Positions 10,497 to 20,208 of a stretch of 64,000 nt of DNA are shown piece after piece. Both the position numbers and the translations under genes were made by a program. The notes beneath the pieces were generated by a model. The model made no database searches, had not been told where the DNA came from, and worked only from the letters and a program-made list of their open reading frames with translations. This DNA is from Gammaproteobacteria bacterium (GTDB lineage Bacteria; Pseudomonadota; Gammaproteobacteria; DSM-16500): the NCBI GenBank assembly GCA_013816845.1, contig JACDDU010000003.1:186001-250000 (forward strand), given 5' to 3'. How positions within the stretch are numbered: position 1 is the stretch's first letter; each line of letters starts with the position of its first letter.

Positions 10497-11417
10497 TTGT
10501 CACGCCTCGTCATTGCAACCCGCAAAAGTCCTTTGGCCATAAAACAAACAGAGCAAGTAAGTCAGCGCTTACGTGCGTATCATCCTGATTTAACGATTGA
10601 ATTACTTCCCATCACAACACTTGCCGATCAATTTCTGAAAGTACCACTTACGGAAATGGGAGGCAAAGGGGTGTTTGTCAAAGAATTAGAAGAAGCGCTT
10701 CTGGCCCACCACGCAGATATTGCTGTGCACTCCATGAAAGATGTACCAATGGAATTGCCGCCAGGATTAAGCTTGCCTGTGGTATGTCCGCGTGTCGATC
10801 CACGGGATGTTTTAGTGGCAAACGAATTTACCACTTTCGAAGCTTTACCGCCGGCAGCACTAATTGGCACCTCTAGTTTACGTCGGCAAAGTCAATTATT
10901 GGGATTGCGGCCGGATCTTAATATTGTTCATCTAAGAGGCAATGTTAATTCACGGCTGAAGCGGTTAGATCAAGGCGAATTTGCCGGGCTCATACTGGCA
11001 GCGGCTGGTCTTAAGCGATTAGAATTAGAGAGCCGTATTACGGATTATTTTAGCCCGCAAGCGATGTTACCTGCTGCAGGTCAGGGTGCCTTGGGAATCG
11101 AATGTCGCAGTGATGATAAGGACACGTTAGGCCTCATTGAATCTTTGCAGGATATATCGACGCTCCATTGTGTTCAAGCAGAACGTGCCATGTGTACAAA
11201 ACTTGGCGCAGGATGCATGGTACCGGTCGCGGCTTATGCGGAAATGCATGAGGAAATGTTGCATCTGCGAGGTTTGGTTGCAGATGAAAGTGGAGCTATA
11301 CAGCTTAGAGCGGAAGCAAAAGGACATTTTACCGAAGCGGAAATTTTAGGCACACGTGTCGCTGATGCTCTCTTAAAGCAAGGCGCTGCCGCTTTACTTG
11401 CAGCCCTCAAGCAATGA
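10497..11417 (+). CDS. hemC: Hydroxymethylbilane synthase (porphobilinogen deaminase)
   Basis: Joins four porphobilinogen units into hydroxymethylbilane in haem synthesis. The 306-residue sequence starts SRLVIATRKSPLAIKQTEQV and contains HSMKDVPMELP, RGNVNSRLKRLD, AAAGLKRL and the dipyrromethane-cofactor cysteine in KLGAGCMVPVAA near residue 242. The start codon is TTG (10497-10499), supported by AAAGG eight bases before it and by alignment to the family N-terminus; no nearby ATG fits. hemD begins within its stop codon. It is the first gene of a hemCDXY-def-fmt-rsmB run. Confidence 0.96.
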   Translation: MSRLVIATRKSPLAIKQTEQVSQRLRAYHPDLTIELLPITTLADQFLKVPLTEMGGKGVFVKELEEALLAHHADIAVHSMKDVPMELPPGLSLPVVCPRVDPRDVLVANEFTTFEALPPAALIGTSSLRRQSQLLGLRPDLNIVHLRGNVNSRLKRLDQGEFAGLILAAAGLKRLELESRITDYFSPQAMLPAAGQGALGIECRSDDKDTLGLIESLQDISTLHCVQAERAMCTKLGAGCMVPVAAYAEMHEEMLHLRGLVADESGAIQLRAEAKGHFTEAEILGTRVADALLKQGAAALLAALKQ

Positions 11418-12190
11418 TAACTTCTGTACTGGTTACGCGGCCTGATCCGCAAGGTAGTCATTTGTGTGCAACGTTGCGCGCAAAAGGGTTTGAATGCGTG
11501 CATTTACCAACGCTTGTGATTGGACCCCCTTCCAATATTGTACGAGTAGAACAGGCGCTCGAAAATCTTGCTAAGCAACAGTGGCTTATTTTGATTAGTC
11601 CGCAAGCTGTCTATGCACTCGAAGCGTTTTGCATCAAAAATGGCTTAATCATATCCGACTCTGTCAATTTAGCTGCGGTGGGTGCTGGGACTGCCACTTT
11701 ATTGCGCGGACTGACCCATCGGGAAGTACATTTCCCCCCGACGGATTGGAGCGCTGAGGGGTTATTGGCACTTCCTGTCTTCCAAAACGTTGCGCAACAA
11801 AAAATCATGATGTTGCAAGGCAATGCGGGTCGAGATGTGTTACTTCGAACTTTTATTGAGCGTAAAGCCTACGTGGAAGTCGTTGAAGTATACCAACGAC
11901 TTTTGCCGGAAATGGATATGGAGCCCTATCAGAAGCTGCTGCAAAATCACGCTTTTAATGTTATCGTGAGCACCTCCTTTTCAGGTGTAAAAAACTTAAA
12001 AACACTGTTTGGTACAATGCATTGGGAGCGTTTAAGGCAACTTCCAGTTATCGTAGTTAGTAATCGTATCAAAGCGCTAGCATTCGAATTAGGTTACAAA
12101 ACCATATGGGTCGCTAAAAATGCAAGTGATGAGGCAATTTCGACTGTGCTTGAAGAAAAAAGGGAAAGTTTATGGCAGATGAGCAAATAG
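11414..12190 (+). CDS. hemD: Uroporphyrinogen-III synthase
   Basis: Closes and rearranges hydroxymethylbilane to uroporphyrinogen III. HemD sequences vary widely, but the 258-residue length, the opening SVLVTRPDPQGSHLCATLRAKGF, the WLILISPQAV segment, the mid-protein GNAGRDVL and the EVYQR linker are typical. Position settles the assignment: it overlaps hemC by four bases and the start of hemX by 19 bases. Confidence 0.93.
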   Translation: MITSVLVTRPDPQGSHLCATLRAKGFECVHLPTLVIGPPSNIVRVEQALENLAKQQWLILISPQAVYALEAFCIKNGLIISDSVNLAAVGAGTATLLRGLTHREVHFPPTDWSAEGLLALPVFQNVAQQKIMMLQGNAGRDVLLRTFIERKAYVEVVEVYQRLLPEMDMEPYQKLLQNHAFNVIVSTSFSGVKNLKTLFGTMHWERLRQLPVIVVSNRIKALAFELGYKTIWVAKNASDEAISTVLEEKRESLWQMSK

Positions 12191-13203
12191 TAGAACCAGA
12201 GTTGACGCAACCAAAAATAAAGCCAAGAAATAAAGGTGTTATGGCCATTTTATTTTTATCGCTTTGCTTTGCTATTTTAATTTGCGTTTTTGGCGTGTAC
12301 ACCCTCATTAAATCCAACCGGTTGCTGACGCAAAATTTTGCTTTTTTACAAACGCAATCGGCATTTGATGCCAAAACTTTTACCAATCTCGCGCAATCCA
12401 TTGCCAGAATAGACCAAGAGACAAAACAGTCTCAAGCTTTATCCACCGAAGGCGTGCGTCTCATTAAAGAATGGCAAGAAGCGCAAAATGGTGATTTAAA
12501 GCAGTGGCAAGTTGCGGAATCAATGTACTTAGTGCGCTTGGCTAATGATTTGGTTCAACTGAGCTATAACGCTGATTCGGCCCTTAAATTATTAGAGCGG
12601 GCAGAGCTTGTCTTACAAAATCAAAATGATCCGAGTTTATTTTCGATTAAGAAATCTCTCGCAGAAGATAAGGCGAAACTAAAAGCGTTACCCCAACTTG
12701 ACGTTACTCAAGTTTTTTTACAAATAACTGCCTTGGCTACGCAATTGAACCAATTGCCTTTACCTGCTACACCTTTGCCCCCCACTGGTACAAACGCAAA
12801 TGCAACCATGAACACGGAAGACCCGTGGTGGCAACGCGGCTTACAACAATCTCTTAATGTTTTAAGAAAAATTGTGATCATTCGTAAAACTGATGGCAAT
12901 ACGCCACCGCTGGTTTTACCTGACGAAAAATTATTCTTATATCAGAATTTACAAGCTCAAAGTGAAGCGACGAGTTGGGGTTTGTTGCATCGCAATCAAA
13001 TGATCTACCAAACAAGTTTGAATAAAATGAACTATTGGATCAAAACTTATTTTGCACAAGATGCTCAAGCGACTCAATCGGTTCTCGAAACCATTGCAGC
13101 ATTACAGCAATTAAATGTTGCTCCGCCTGATATTAATTTGGGTGAAACTTTACAACAATTCGATGCGTATTTTCGTAATCAGCAAACAGCGAAGGCACCA
13201 TAA
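12172..13203 (+). CDS. hemX: HemX-like membrane protein (uroporphyrinogen-III C-methyltransferase family by name)
   Basis: Protein of 343 residues with a short charged leader, one membrane segment at about residues 24-46 (VMAILFLSLCFAILICVFGVYTLI region), then a long helical periplasmic part rich in Gln and Ala. The region KEWQEAQNGDLKQWQVAESMYLVRLAND at ~98-125 and the WWQRG segment near 220 match the HemX family. Database names often call HemX a methyltransferase, but it has no such domain; it is thought to be an accessory in haem synthesis with HemY. It overlaps hemD by 19 bases. Confidence 0.88.
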   Translation: MADEQIVEPELTQPKIKPRNKGVMAILFLSLCFAILICVFGVYTLIKSNRLLTQNFAFLQTQSAFDAKTFTNLAQSIARIDQETKQSQALSTEGVRLIKEWQEAQNGDLKQWQVAESMYLVRLANDLVQLSYNADSALKLLERAELVLQNQNDPSLFSIKKSLAEDKAKLKALPQLDVTQVFLQITALATQLNQLPLPATPLPPTGTNANATMNTEDPWWQRGLQQSLNVLRKIVIIRKTDGNTPPLVLPDEKLFLYQNLQAQSEATSWGLLHRNQMIYQTSLNKMNYWIKTYFAQDAQATQSVLETIAALQQLNVAPPDINLGETLQQFDAYFRNQQTAKAP

Positions 13204-13211
13204 GGGACATT

Positions 13212-14429
13212 ATGATACGTTTAATCGTTTTTTTAATTATTCTTATTGCCTCCGTTTGGTTAGGCATAGAAATCATGCGGCATCCGGGCTTTTTATTATT
13301 GGTCTATCAACCTTGGATGATTCAAATGCCTATTTGGTTTGCTTTACTTGCAACCCTTATCATTTTTATCACCTTCTATTTAGTGATTAATAGTTTTGAT
13401 CAATTACAATTTACATGGTTTCGTATGAAAAATTGGTTACGTCATCGTCGCGAACATCAATTATTAAGTAAAACGCAACAAGGTTTTTCAGCGCTTATTG
13501 AAAGTCGATATAAACAAGCTGAGCAATTATTGGTAGGTAGTGTTGATCAAACACTTGAACCGTTAATTAATTATTTGAGTGCTGCAAAGGCAGCGCATGC
13601 GCAAGCTGCTTTTGAAAGACGCGATCAATATATTCAAAAAGCTTATGAAATGGCGCCGAGTGAAACGTTTGCTATTGGCTTAACCCAAGCAGAATTGGAA
13701 TTTTCGCAAAATCAATCGGAGCATGCGCTTGCAACGTTAACGCACTTGCGTCAAAAAAATGCCCGTCATCCAGGCGTCCTAAAATTACTTAAAAAAATCT
13801 ATGTGCATTTAGGTGATTGGCAACATTTGTTATTAATCCTTCCTGATTTACGTAAAGCTAAATTACTGACAGATGAAGAAACGCAATTATTTGAAAAAAA
13901 CATTTATTGTGAAATGTTAAATGCTGCGCAATTTACAGATGCTAACGCTGCCAAATTGATGTGGGATACGGTTCCAAAGCATCTTAGAAAAAATCCGGCT
14001 GTGATTACCAGTTATCTTCAACAATTAGTTCGCTTTCCAGAAGCGCATCAACAAGTTGAAGATCTCATTCGTAAAGTTTTGAAAACTCATTATCAAAGCG
14101 AGCTCGTTTTGCTTTATGGCGATCTTAATTTCACTCAATTAAATCGCGAATTAATTACACTCGGCCATTGGTCAAAACAATATGGCATGCGCCCAGAGAT
14201 TTTATTAACCCTAGGTAAGCTTTGTGTAAAATTAAAATTATGGGGTAAAGCAAGAGATTATTTTGAAAAATGTTTAAGTCTTGGACCTAATCCCGCAGCT
14301 TCACTTGCCTATGGTGAATTGATGGAAGCTTTAAACGACAGAGAGCAAGCATTACAAATTTACCGAACAAGTTTGGAAAATTTGTTGCAACCTGCGATCG
14401 TTGTTAAAAGCACGGTACAAATTATTTAG
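13212..14429 (+). CDS. hemY: HemY, TPR-containing inner-membrane haem-biosynthesis accessory
   Basis: Protein of 405 residues with two N-terminal membrane segments (about residues 3-20 and 38-60) followed by helical repeats of TPR type, for example LSKTQQGFSALIESRYKQAE and GKARDYFEKCLSLGPNPAAS. This is the gammaproteobacterial HemY fold, unrelated to protoporphyrinogen oxidase that shares the symbol in Bacillus. It follows hemX after 8 bases. The role in tetrapyrrole synthesis is inferred from the family and operon. Confidence 0.9.
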   Translation: MIRLIVFLIILIASVWLGIEIMRHPGFLLLVYQPWMIQMPIWFALLATLIIFITFYLVINSFDQLQFTWFRMKNWLRHRREHQLLSKTQQGFSALIESRYKQAEQLLVGSVDQTLEPLINYLSAAKAAHAQAAFERRDQYIQKAYEMAPSETFAIGLTQAELEFSQNQSEHALATLTHLRQKNARHPGVLKLLKKIYVHLGDWQHLLLILPDLRKAKLLTDEETQLFEKNIYCEMLNAAQFTDANAAKLMWDTVPKHLRKNPAVITSYLQQLVRFPEAHQQVEDLIRKVLKTHYQSELVLLYGDLNFTQLNRELITLGHWSKQYGMRPEILLTLGKLCVKLKLWGKARDYFEKCLSLGPNPAASLAYGELMEALNDREQALQIYRTSLENLLQPAIVVKSTVQII

Positions 14430-14441
14430 AGGAATATTGGT

Positions 14442-14942
14442 ATGGCTATTCTACCCATTCTTAAGTTTCCGGATCCCCGCTTGCGGATTAAAGCGCAACC
14501 CATTCAGGAGATTACTCAAGAGATCCGTCAAATTGCAGAAGATATGCGCGAAACGATGTATGCCAACAATGGCGTGGGTTTAGCTGCAACGCAGGTCGGC
14601 ATTAATTGGCGTATTTTTACGATGGACGTTTCTGAGGAACACAATCAACTTTATTACATTATTAATCCTGAAATCATTACCAAAGAAAGTACGCAAGAAG
14701 ATATGGAAGGGTGTTTATCAGTGGGTGGCGGAGCTTACGATCGCGTGAGCCGTGCACGTTATGTGAAAATGCGCGGATTGGATTTGGAAGGCAAACCCAT
14801 CGAGCTTGAAGGTCAGGATTTAATGGCTGCCTGTATCCAACATGAAATCGATCATTTAGACGGTATTTTATTTATCGATCATCTGTCGCGTTTAAAACAA
14901 GAACGCATTCGTAAAAAAATTGAAAAATATACGCGTCGTTAA
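14442..14942 (+). CDS. def: Peptide deformylase
   Basis: Iron-type metallohydrolase that removes the formyl group from nascent peptides. All three family motifs are present: GVGLAATQVG near residues 45-54, EGCLSVGG near 90-97 (metal-ligand Cys) and QHEIDHLDG near 133-141 (two ligand His and catalytic Glu). Length 166 is normal. The gene starts 12 bases after hemY and is followed by fmt, the usual deformylase-formyltransferase pair. Confidence 0.97.
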   Translation: MAILPILKFPDPRLRIKAQPIQEITQEIRQIAEDMRETMYANNGVGLAATQVGINWRIFTMDVSEEHNQLYYIINPEIITKESTQEDMEGCLSVGGGAYDRVSRARYVKMRGLDLEGKPIELEGQDLMAACIQHEIDHLDGILFIDHLSRLKQERIRKKIEKYTRR

Positions 14943-14983
14943 TGTAGGTCGTCATTTCTTCTACCCTAGATAGGATTAATGTT

Positions 14984-15919
14984 ATGAAAGTGGTCTTTGC
15001 GGGGACGCCGCAGTTTGCTGCGATTGCACTTGATGCTCTTATAAAATCTAAACATCGAGTTATGGCTGTTTACACACAACCTGATCGTCCTTCTGGTCGT
15101 GGACTTAAGTTAAAAGCCCCTCCCGTGAAAGAACTTGCGCTACAATTTCAAATTCCTGTCTTTCAACCCGCTTCCTTAAAAAACGGCGCTGAAGTGGATG
15201 AACTTAAACAGTTGCAAGCCGATGCTATGGTGGTTGCGGCTTATGGATTATTATTACCAGCTGAGGTTTTGCATTTATTCCCACAAGGTTGTTTGAATAT
15301 CCACCCTTCTCTTTTACCTAAGTGGCGTGGCGCGGCCCCGATTCCTCGAACCCTTGCTGCCGGCGAAAGTATAACTGGCGTCACCATCATGCAAATGGAC
15401 CCAGGCTTAGATACGGGTCCGATGTTTTTACAAGAGCAATACATTTTAGAGCCGAATGAAACTGCGCAAACCCTCCATGATCAACTCGCTACAATAGGCG
15501 CGAGATTGATGGTGCAAACGCTGGATCAATTAGAAAGGAATGAAATTAAAGCCCTTGCCCAAGATAATGCTTTAGCAACGTATGCGCATAAAATTAGTAA
15601 AGAAGAGGCACTTATTGACTGGCAACGTAAGGCACAGGAGTTAGAATACGAAGTGCGAGCTTTTAATCCATGGCCGGTTTGTTATACAACGTGGGGGGGC
15701 GAAACCTTACGAGTGTGGGAAGCTAAAGCGATTGATCACTACCCCGTTTCACCACCACGAACCATTTTACATGCATCAGCTCAAGGACTGGATATTGCAA
15801 CCGGCCAAGGTGCACTGCGTTTGTTAAAAGTGCAACTTCCCGGCGCCAAAGCTATTCCGATTGCTGATTTTTATCACGCGAAACAAAAGGATTTGATTGT
15901 TGGAGAACGTTTTATTTGA
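14984..15919 (+). CDS. fmt: Methionyl-tRNA formyltransferase
   Basis: Formylates initiator Met-tRNA using 10-formyl-tetrahydrofolate. The 311-residue sequence has the Rossmann start MKVVFAGTPQFAAIALDAL, the catalytic and folate-binding NIHPSLLPKWRGAAPI near 103-118 and DTGPMF near 145. The C-terminal tRNA-binding domain spans ~205-311. Its TGA stop overlaps the TTG start of rsmB. Confidence 0.97.
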   Translation: MKVVFAGTPQFAAIALDALIKSKHRVMAVYTQPDRPSGRGLKLKAPPVKELALQFQIPVFQPASLKNGAEVDELKQLQADAMVVAAYGLLLPAEVLHLFPQGCLNIHPSLLPKWRGAAPIPRTLAAGESITGVTIMQMDPGLDTGPMFLQEQYILEPNETAQTLHDQLATIGARLMVQTLDQLERNEIKALAQDNALATYAHKISKEEALIDWQRKAQELEYEVRAFNPWPVCYTTWGGETLRVWEAKAIDHYPVSPPRTILHASAQGLDIATGQGALRLLKVQLPGAKAIPIADFYHAKQKDLIVGERFI

Positions 15920-17241
15920 ACAAGATCGAATCCCCTAAAAATAATCAAGCGCGTTTACTAGCAGCGCGTATTATTGAAGATGTTATTGGCGGGCATGCTT
16001 TATCAGATTTGCTGGCTAATCGATTGCAACATATTCCTGAGCGCGATGCGGCTTTTGTTAAAGCACTTTGTTATGGCGTTTGTCGTTACTACGAACGACT
16101 TGATTTGATGCTTTCGCAACTATTAAAAAAACCGATGCGCGAACGCGATGTCGACGTTTTTGCCTTGTTGTTAGTTGGACTTTATCAATTGAGCGAAATG
16201 GGGACACCCCAACATGCTGCAGTTGCCGAAACGGTTGAAGCTGCAAAGCTTTTAAAAAAACCTTGGTGTGTCAGCTTAGTGAATGCTTTGTTACGTGAAT
16301 TTATTCGTAACCAAGCAACCATTACAGCGCATACCATGAAGGAATTAGAGGGCCACTATGCGCATCCGCTATGGTTCATTGAAAAAATAAAACAAGATTG
16401 GCCGAACCATTGGGAATCTATACTGACTGAAAATAATGCGCATCCTCCCTTAACTTTGCGTGTGAACCAAAGCATTATTTCGCGTGATGATTATCTGCAA
16501 AAAATACAAGCTGCAGGTATTCACGCTCATCGTTTACCTGAAACAGGTGCGGGTATCATTCTTGAAAAAAGTATGACTATCGAAGCGCTACCCGGTTTTA
16601 AGGCTGGCGAATTTTCTGTCCAAGATGGTGCAGCCCAATTATGCGCACCCCTGTTAGAACTTAAACCGCATTTACGTGTTTTAGATGCAGCTGCAGCGCC
16701 TGGTGGGAAGTTAACGCACTTAATTGAACTTGAACCACTACTTGATCTCACGGCGCTTGATAAAGACCCTATTCGCTTACAAACCATCAAAATTAATTTG
16801 CAACGCTTACAACAAAAAACACGTTGTATTTGTGCAGATGCTGCCAACACAAAAGGTTGGTGGGATGGAAAAATGTTTGATCGAATTTTGCTGGATGCTC
16901 CTTGCACGGGTAGCGGCGTTGTACGACGGCACTCCGATATGAAACTCTTAAAGCAACCAGGCGATGCCAAAAAATTAGCCCAAGAACAAACCCGTTTACT
17001 CGAAGGACTCTGGCCAACACTTGCCCCAGGTGGAATACTTTTATATACGACCTGTTCTATTTTCCCTGATGAGAATCAGGCGGTAATCAATAGTTTTTTA
17101 GCTAATCACCTCGACGCGATAGAAGAAAAGATTGAAGCCGATTGGGGTATTCCAATGCCAATGGGTCGTCAAATTCTGCCCGGCATGCACCAAATGGACG
17201 GCTTTTATTTTGCGAAAATAAAAAAGAAAACAGAGTTTTGA
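15916..17241 (+). CDS. rsmB: 16S rRNA (cytosine-967 C5) methyltransferase RsmB
   Basis: Protein of 441 residues: an N-terminal NusB-like RNA-binding domain (~10-140) and a C-terminal SAM-dependent m5C methyltransferase domain. SAM and catalytic motifs are DAAAAPGGKLTHL near 256, LLDAPCTGSGVVRRHSD near 322 and the nucleophile cysteine region LLYTTCSIFPDENQ near 374. The start is TTG at 15916, overlapping the fmt stop by four bases; it lacks a clear ribosome site, which suits translational coupling. Confidence 0.95.
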   Translation: MNKIESPKNNQARLLAARIIEDVIGGHALSDLLANRLQHIPERDAAFVKALCYGVCRYYERLDLMLSQLLKKPMRERDVDVFALLLVGLYQLSEMGTPQHAAVAETVEAAKLLKKPWCVSLVNALLREFIRNQATITAHTMKELEGHYAHPLWFIEKIKQDWPNHWESILTENNAHPPLTLRVNQSIISRDDYLQKIQAAGIHAHRLPETGAGIILEKSMTIEALPGFKAGEFSVQDGAAQLCAPLLELKPHLRVLDAAAAPGGKLTHLIELEPLLDLTALDKDPIRLQTIKINLQRLQQKTRCICADAANTKGWWDGKMFDRILLDAPCTGSGVVRRHSDMKLLKQPGDAKKLAQEQTRLLEGLWPTLAPGGILLYTTCSIFPDENQAVINSFLANHLDAIEEKIEADWGIPMPMGRQILPGMHQMDGFYFAKIKKKTEF

Positions 17242-17300
17242 TTTTTGGTAACGAAGAAGATAGGCTGGATGGCCGAAACTCATTTAAAAAGGGAGAAAAA

Positions 17301-17762
17301 ATGAGAATTTTAAAATTTATTAATGGAATTGCAAATGCAACACTGGGACTTGGTTTAGCAGGATTTGCTTTGCTAAAAGGGATATTGTTCAACCGTCAAC
17401 CAGAGGAAATGCAAACGTCGGAATTCACAGCTTACGGACGGGGCAGCATAATGGGGGTCGGCCTGTTTGCTTTGGGAACGCAGCAAATATTTGAAGCACT
17501 CAGTCTTAAAAGAGAACAAATGCCGCAAATCGTAAAACCTGCTGAAAAAAATAAGCAGGCCATAGAACCTCAAACTCAATCCGTGATCACCCCGGTAACT
17601 GTGCCAATCATGGCGGTAATGCCTGAAATTGAGGCGGTAAAGAAAGTGCCTTTTGAAAAAAGGAAAAAATTCCAAACGCTATTTTTAAAGAATACGGAAC
17701 CGACTGTTCATCACCCGCAAGCCACTCATTTTAAAAACACGATAAGAATGACAAATAAATAA
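17301..17762 (+). CDS. Unrecognised small membrane-associated protein
   Basis: I do not recognise this protein. From the ATG at 17301, preceded by AAAAAGGGAGAAAAA, it has 153 residues. Two moderately hydrophobic segments (about 9-27, [20 protein letters not shown], and 47-64, [19 protein letters not shown]) with glycine pairs suggest a membrane hairpin. The remainder is polar, with a Val/Pro-rich stretch and a basic end ([12 protein letters not shown]). It sits alone between rsmB and guaC on the same strand. A longer upstream reading overlaps rsmB and is not supported. Confidence 0.65.
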   Translation: MRILKFINGIANATLGLGLAGFALLKGILFNRQPEEMQTSEFTAYGRGSIMGVGLFALGTQQIFEALSLKREQMPQIVKPAEKNKQAIEPQTQSVITPVTVPIMAVMPEIEAVKKVPFEKRKKFQTLFLKNTEPTVHHPQATHFKNTIRMTNK

Positions 17763-17782
17763 CGAGTAATAGGGGAAGGCCC

Positions 17783-18838
17783 ATGCGGATTGAGTACGAC
17801 GTAAAACTAGACTTTCGTGACGTGTTAATTCGTCCGAAGCGTAGTGTATTAAAAACAAGAGCCGAAGTTTCACTCGATCGAGAATTTCGTTTTAAGCATA
17901 CTAAAACCATCTGGCAAGGCGTGCCCATTATAGCAGCAAACATGGATCATACCGGTACGTTTGCGATGGCGGATGCCCTTTCCAAGCATAAATTATTAAC
18001 TGCACTCGATAAATTCAGCACGCTTGCTGATTGGGAAGCGTTTGCAAAAAATTCACCTGAAAATTTAGCGTTTAGCTTTGTTTCTCTGGGCATTTCAGAA
18101 AGTGAATTTACCAAACTTGAAACGATTATTAACGCAGTCGATATTAAGTTCATTTGTTTAGATGTGGCAAATGGATATACCGAACGCTTTGTTGCATGTT
18201 TAGAGCATTTGCGTGAAAAGTATCCTGATATCGTCATTATGGCAGGGAATGTTGTCACCGGAGAAATGGTTGAAGAATTAATTTTATCCGGGGCTGATAT
18301 TGTGAAAATTGGTATTGGTCCAGGTTCGGTGTGTACGACGCGAGAAAAAACGGGCGTCGGTTATCCGCAGCTTTCCGCCATTATTGAATGTGCAGATGCA
18401 GCGCATGGTTTAGGGGGGCAAGTCTGTGCTGATGGTGGTTGTGCAACACCTGGTGATGTTGCAAAAGCTTTTGCAGCGGGTGCAGATTTTGTGATGTTAG
18501 GCGGCATGCTTGCAGGTCACGATGAAGGATTAGGCGAAGTGATTGAAGAACACGGTAAGCAATTCAAACGCTTTTATGGGATGAGTTCTTCCGAAGCCAT
18601 GGAACGTCATCATGGCAATGTGCCGAATTATCGTGCGAGCGAAGGTCGTTCGGTGAATGTGCCATATCGAGGTGCGGTGGAAAATACCGTTTTAGATATT
18701 CTTGGGGGCATTCGATCCACTTGTACCTATGTGGGTGCTCATCGGCTCAAAGAATTATCGAAGCGCACCACCTTCATTCGTGTGACACAGCAACTTAATG
18801 AAGTTTTTGTTCCATACGATGTTGATAAAGGTAAGTAG
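17783..18838 (+). CDS. guaC: GMP reductase
   Basis: Converts GMP to IMP with NADPH in purine salvage. The 351-residue TIM-barrel protein starts [21 protein letters not shown] and contains the catalytic loop [18 protein letters not shown] with its active cysteine near 186, then [20 protein letters not shown] and [12 protein letters not shown]. The lack of CBS domains and the [12 protein letters not shown] loop distinguish it from IMP dehydrogenase. A GGGGAAGG ribosome site precedes the ATG. Confidence 0.95.
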   Translation: MRIEYDVKLDFRDVLIRPKRSVLKTRAEVSLDREFRFKHTKTIWQGVPIIAANMDHTGTFAMADALSKHKLLTALDKFSTLADWEAFAKNSPENLAFSFVSLGISESEFTKLETIINAVDIKFICLDVANGYTERFVACLEHLREKYPDIVIMAGNVVTGEMVEELILSGADIVKIGIGPGSVCTTREKTGVGYPQLSAIIECADAAHGLGGQVCADGGCATPGDVAKAFAAGADFVMLGGMLAGHDEGLGEVIEEHGKQFKRFYGMSSSEAMERHHGNVPNYRASEGRSVNVPYRGAVENTVLDILGGIRSTCTYVGAHRLKELSKRTTFIRVTQQLNEVFVPYDVDKGK

Positions 18839-18924
18839 ATGCTTGGGACGCGCCTTTGTTGCAAGGATAGCGTCTCATGATGTTGATCACCAGATATACA
18901 TATGCCATCCAATTTTGGATTGTT

Positions 18925-18953
18925 TTGCAACGCTAAAATTCCTCAGCTATGAT
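18925..18953 (+). promoter_or_regulatory. Sigma70-type promoter for the outer-membrane protein gene
   Basis: A TTGCAA -35 at 18925-18930 and TATGAT -10 at 18948-18953 are separated by 17 bases, 40 bases upstream of the beta-barrel gene start. Spacing is ideal and both hexamers are near consensus. Confidence 0.6.
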
Positions 18954-18992
18954 GGCCGGCTTCGTAGACCAAGAAAAAAGGAGTGTAGAAAT

Positions 18993-19577
18993 ATGTTAAA
19001 AAAATTCCTTATGACAAGTTTTGTTTTTGTCAGTGCGTTAAGTTTGGTGCATGCTAACCCCGCACCTTATGTGGGAGCGAGCTTAGGTATCGTGACAAAT
19101 ACTTCGCCTGATGCTTTTACCAGTTTAACAACTTCGGGCGGCTACCCCGTTCGATCACCTTCAAATTTTCGTGGCGTACCCTTTAGTGCCTTTCTTGGGT
19201 ATGGCGGCATGCTTTACCAAAATTTTTACCTTGCTGGTGAGTTAGCGGCGACGATTGGGACGGCCACCATTTCTGAAAGCGGTAGCCTAAAAACCAGCTA
19301 TGGTTTTGGTGCAAGTATATTACCCGGTGTTTATTTAAGTGATCATACGATGGCTTATGCTCGACTGGGCGTGGTGAATTCCAGATTCACGACATTACAA
19401 AAAAATGTGACCGGGGGACAAGCGGGTCTCGGTATGCAAACAAGTCTAACGCAAAATGTTGATGTACGAGGTGAATACGACTTTACGGCTTATCCATCTA
19501 TTACCGGACCAACTGGCCAAGTGGATGCACCCCGTTCTGATGCTTACACCCTAGGTATTATTTATAAATTTGATTAA
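18993..19577 (+). CDS. Outer-membrane beta-barrel protein (OmpA/porin-like 8-strand type)
   Basis: Protein of 194 residues with a clear signal peptide (MLKKFLMTSFVFVSALSLVHA, cleavage after VHA) and alternating hydrophobic strands rich in Gly and Tyr. It ends in a C-terminal strand finishing IYKFD, where a terminal aromatic is common in outer-membrane barrels. Segments such as YVGASLGIV, NFYLAGELAATIGTA and MAYARLGVVNSRF resemble the outer-membrane OMP_b-brl family. The ATG at 18993 follows AAAAAAGGAG. A longer reading starting inside guaC has no signal peptide and is unlikely. No specific ligand can be named. Confidence 0.8.
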   Translation: MLKKFLMTSFVFVSALSLVHANPAPYVGASLGIVTNTSPDAFTSLTTSGGYPVRSPSNFRGVPFSAFLGYGGMLYQNFYLAGELAATIGTATISESGSLKTSYGFGASILPGVYLSDHTMAYARLGVVNSRFTTLQKNVTGGQAGLGMQTSLTQNVDVRGEYDFTAYPSITGPTGQVDAPRSDAYTLGIIYKFD

Positions 19578-19593
19578 TTTCGTGCCGTACTTG

Positions 19594-19631
19594 CGCTATC
19601 TTATGTATCTTAAATGGCTGTTAAGATAGCG
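19594..19631 (+). terminator. Perfect 10-bp inverted repeat between the OMP gene and gmhB
   Basis: CGCTATCTTA at 19594-19603 pairs exactly with TAAGATAGCG at 19622-19631 across an 18-base loop. It follows the OMP stop by 17 bases and ends 28 bases before gmhB. There is no T-tract, so it may be a weak terminator or a structured leader for gmhB. Confidence 0.4.
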
Positions 19632-19659
19632 ACGGCCCATGCACACATTCAGGTAGAAA

Positions 19660-20208
19660 ATGACTGCTATTATTCTTGATCGAGACGGTGTCATTAATTA
19701 TGATTCAGATCATTATATTAAATCACCTGATGAGTGGCATCCGATTCCAGGAAGTTTAAATGCCATAGCAGAACTCAATCGCGCAGGATTTAAAATTTAC
19801 GTTGCTACCAATCAATCCGGCATTTCACGGGGATTGTATACGCTTGATACGCTTGCTTTAATTCATGCTAAATTGCATGACGCGTTATCACCCTTAGGCG
19901 GCAAAATTGAAGAAATTTTCTTTTGTCCTCACCATCCTGACCTTAAGTGCTATTGCCGTAAACCTAATCCAGGGATGCTTTTCGAAATTCGAAATAAACA
20001 TCATTTAAAGTTAGAGGAAACGTATTTCGTAGGAGATACGATAACTGATATCAAAGCTGCTTTAACTGCAGGGTGTAAACCGCTTCTTGTTTTAACCGGT
20101 AATGGTAAAACAACGCTCACTAAACACCCAGAATATGCTAGCATTCCTTATTTTGAAGATTTAGCGAGTGTCGCCTCTCATGTCATATCAAGTAAAAATG
20201 CCAGCTAA
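19660..20208 (+). CDS. gmhB: D-glycero-beta-D-manno-heptose 1,7-bisphosphate 7-phosphatase
   Basis: HAD-family phosphatase in ADP-heptose synthesis for the LPS inner core. The 182-residue protein starts TAIILDRDGVINYDS (motif I DxDG), has ATNQSGISRG (motif II), the zinc-binding HHPDLKCYCRKPNPGM cluster that is diagnostic of GmhB, and VGDTITDIKAA (motif IV). The LPS genes that follow agree with the role. The histidinol-phosphate phosphatase domain is close, but the CPHHPxxxCxCRKP pattern with this length points to GmhB. Confidence 0.93.
   Translation: MTAIILDRDGVINYDSDHYIKSPDEWHPIPGSLNAIAELNRAGFKIYVATNQSGISRGLYTLDTLALIHAKLHDALSPLGGKIEEIFFCPHHPDLKCYCRKPNPGMLFEIRNKHHLKLEETYFVGDTITDIKAALTAGCKPLLVLTGNGKTTLTKHPEYASIPYFEDLASVASHVISSKNAS

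Noticed and set aside
12172-13203. HemX as a uroporphyrinogen-III methyltransferase
   Set aside because: The protein has one membrane segment and a helical domain and no SAM-binding motif; the name is a database legacy.
18855-18873. TTGCAAGGATAGCGT shared with a site near 31299
   Set aside because: One 15-base match between two intergenic places is about what chance gives in 64 kb; no flanking similarity.
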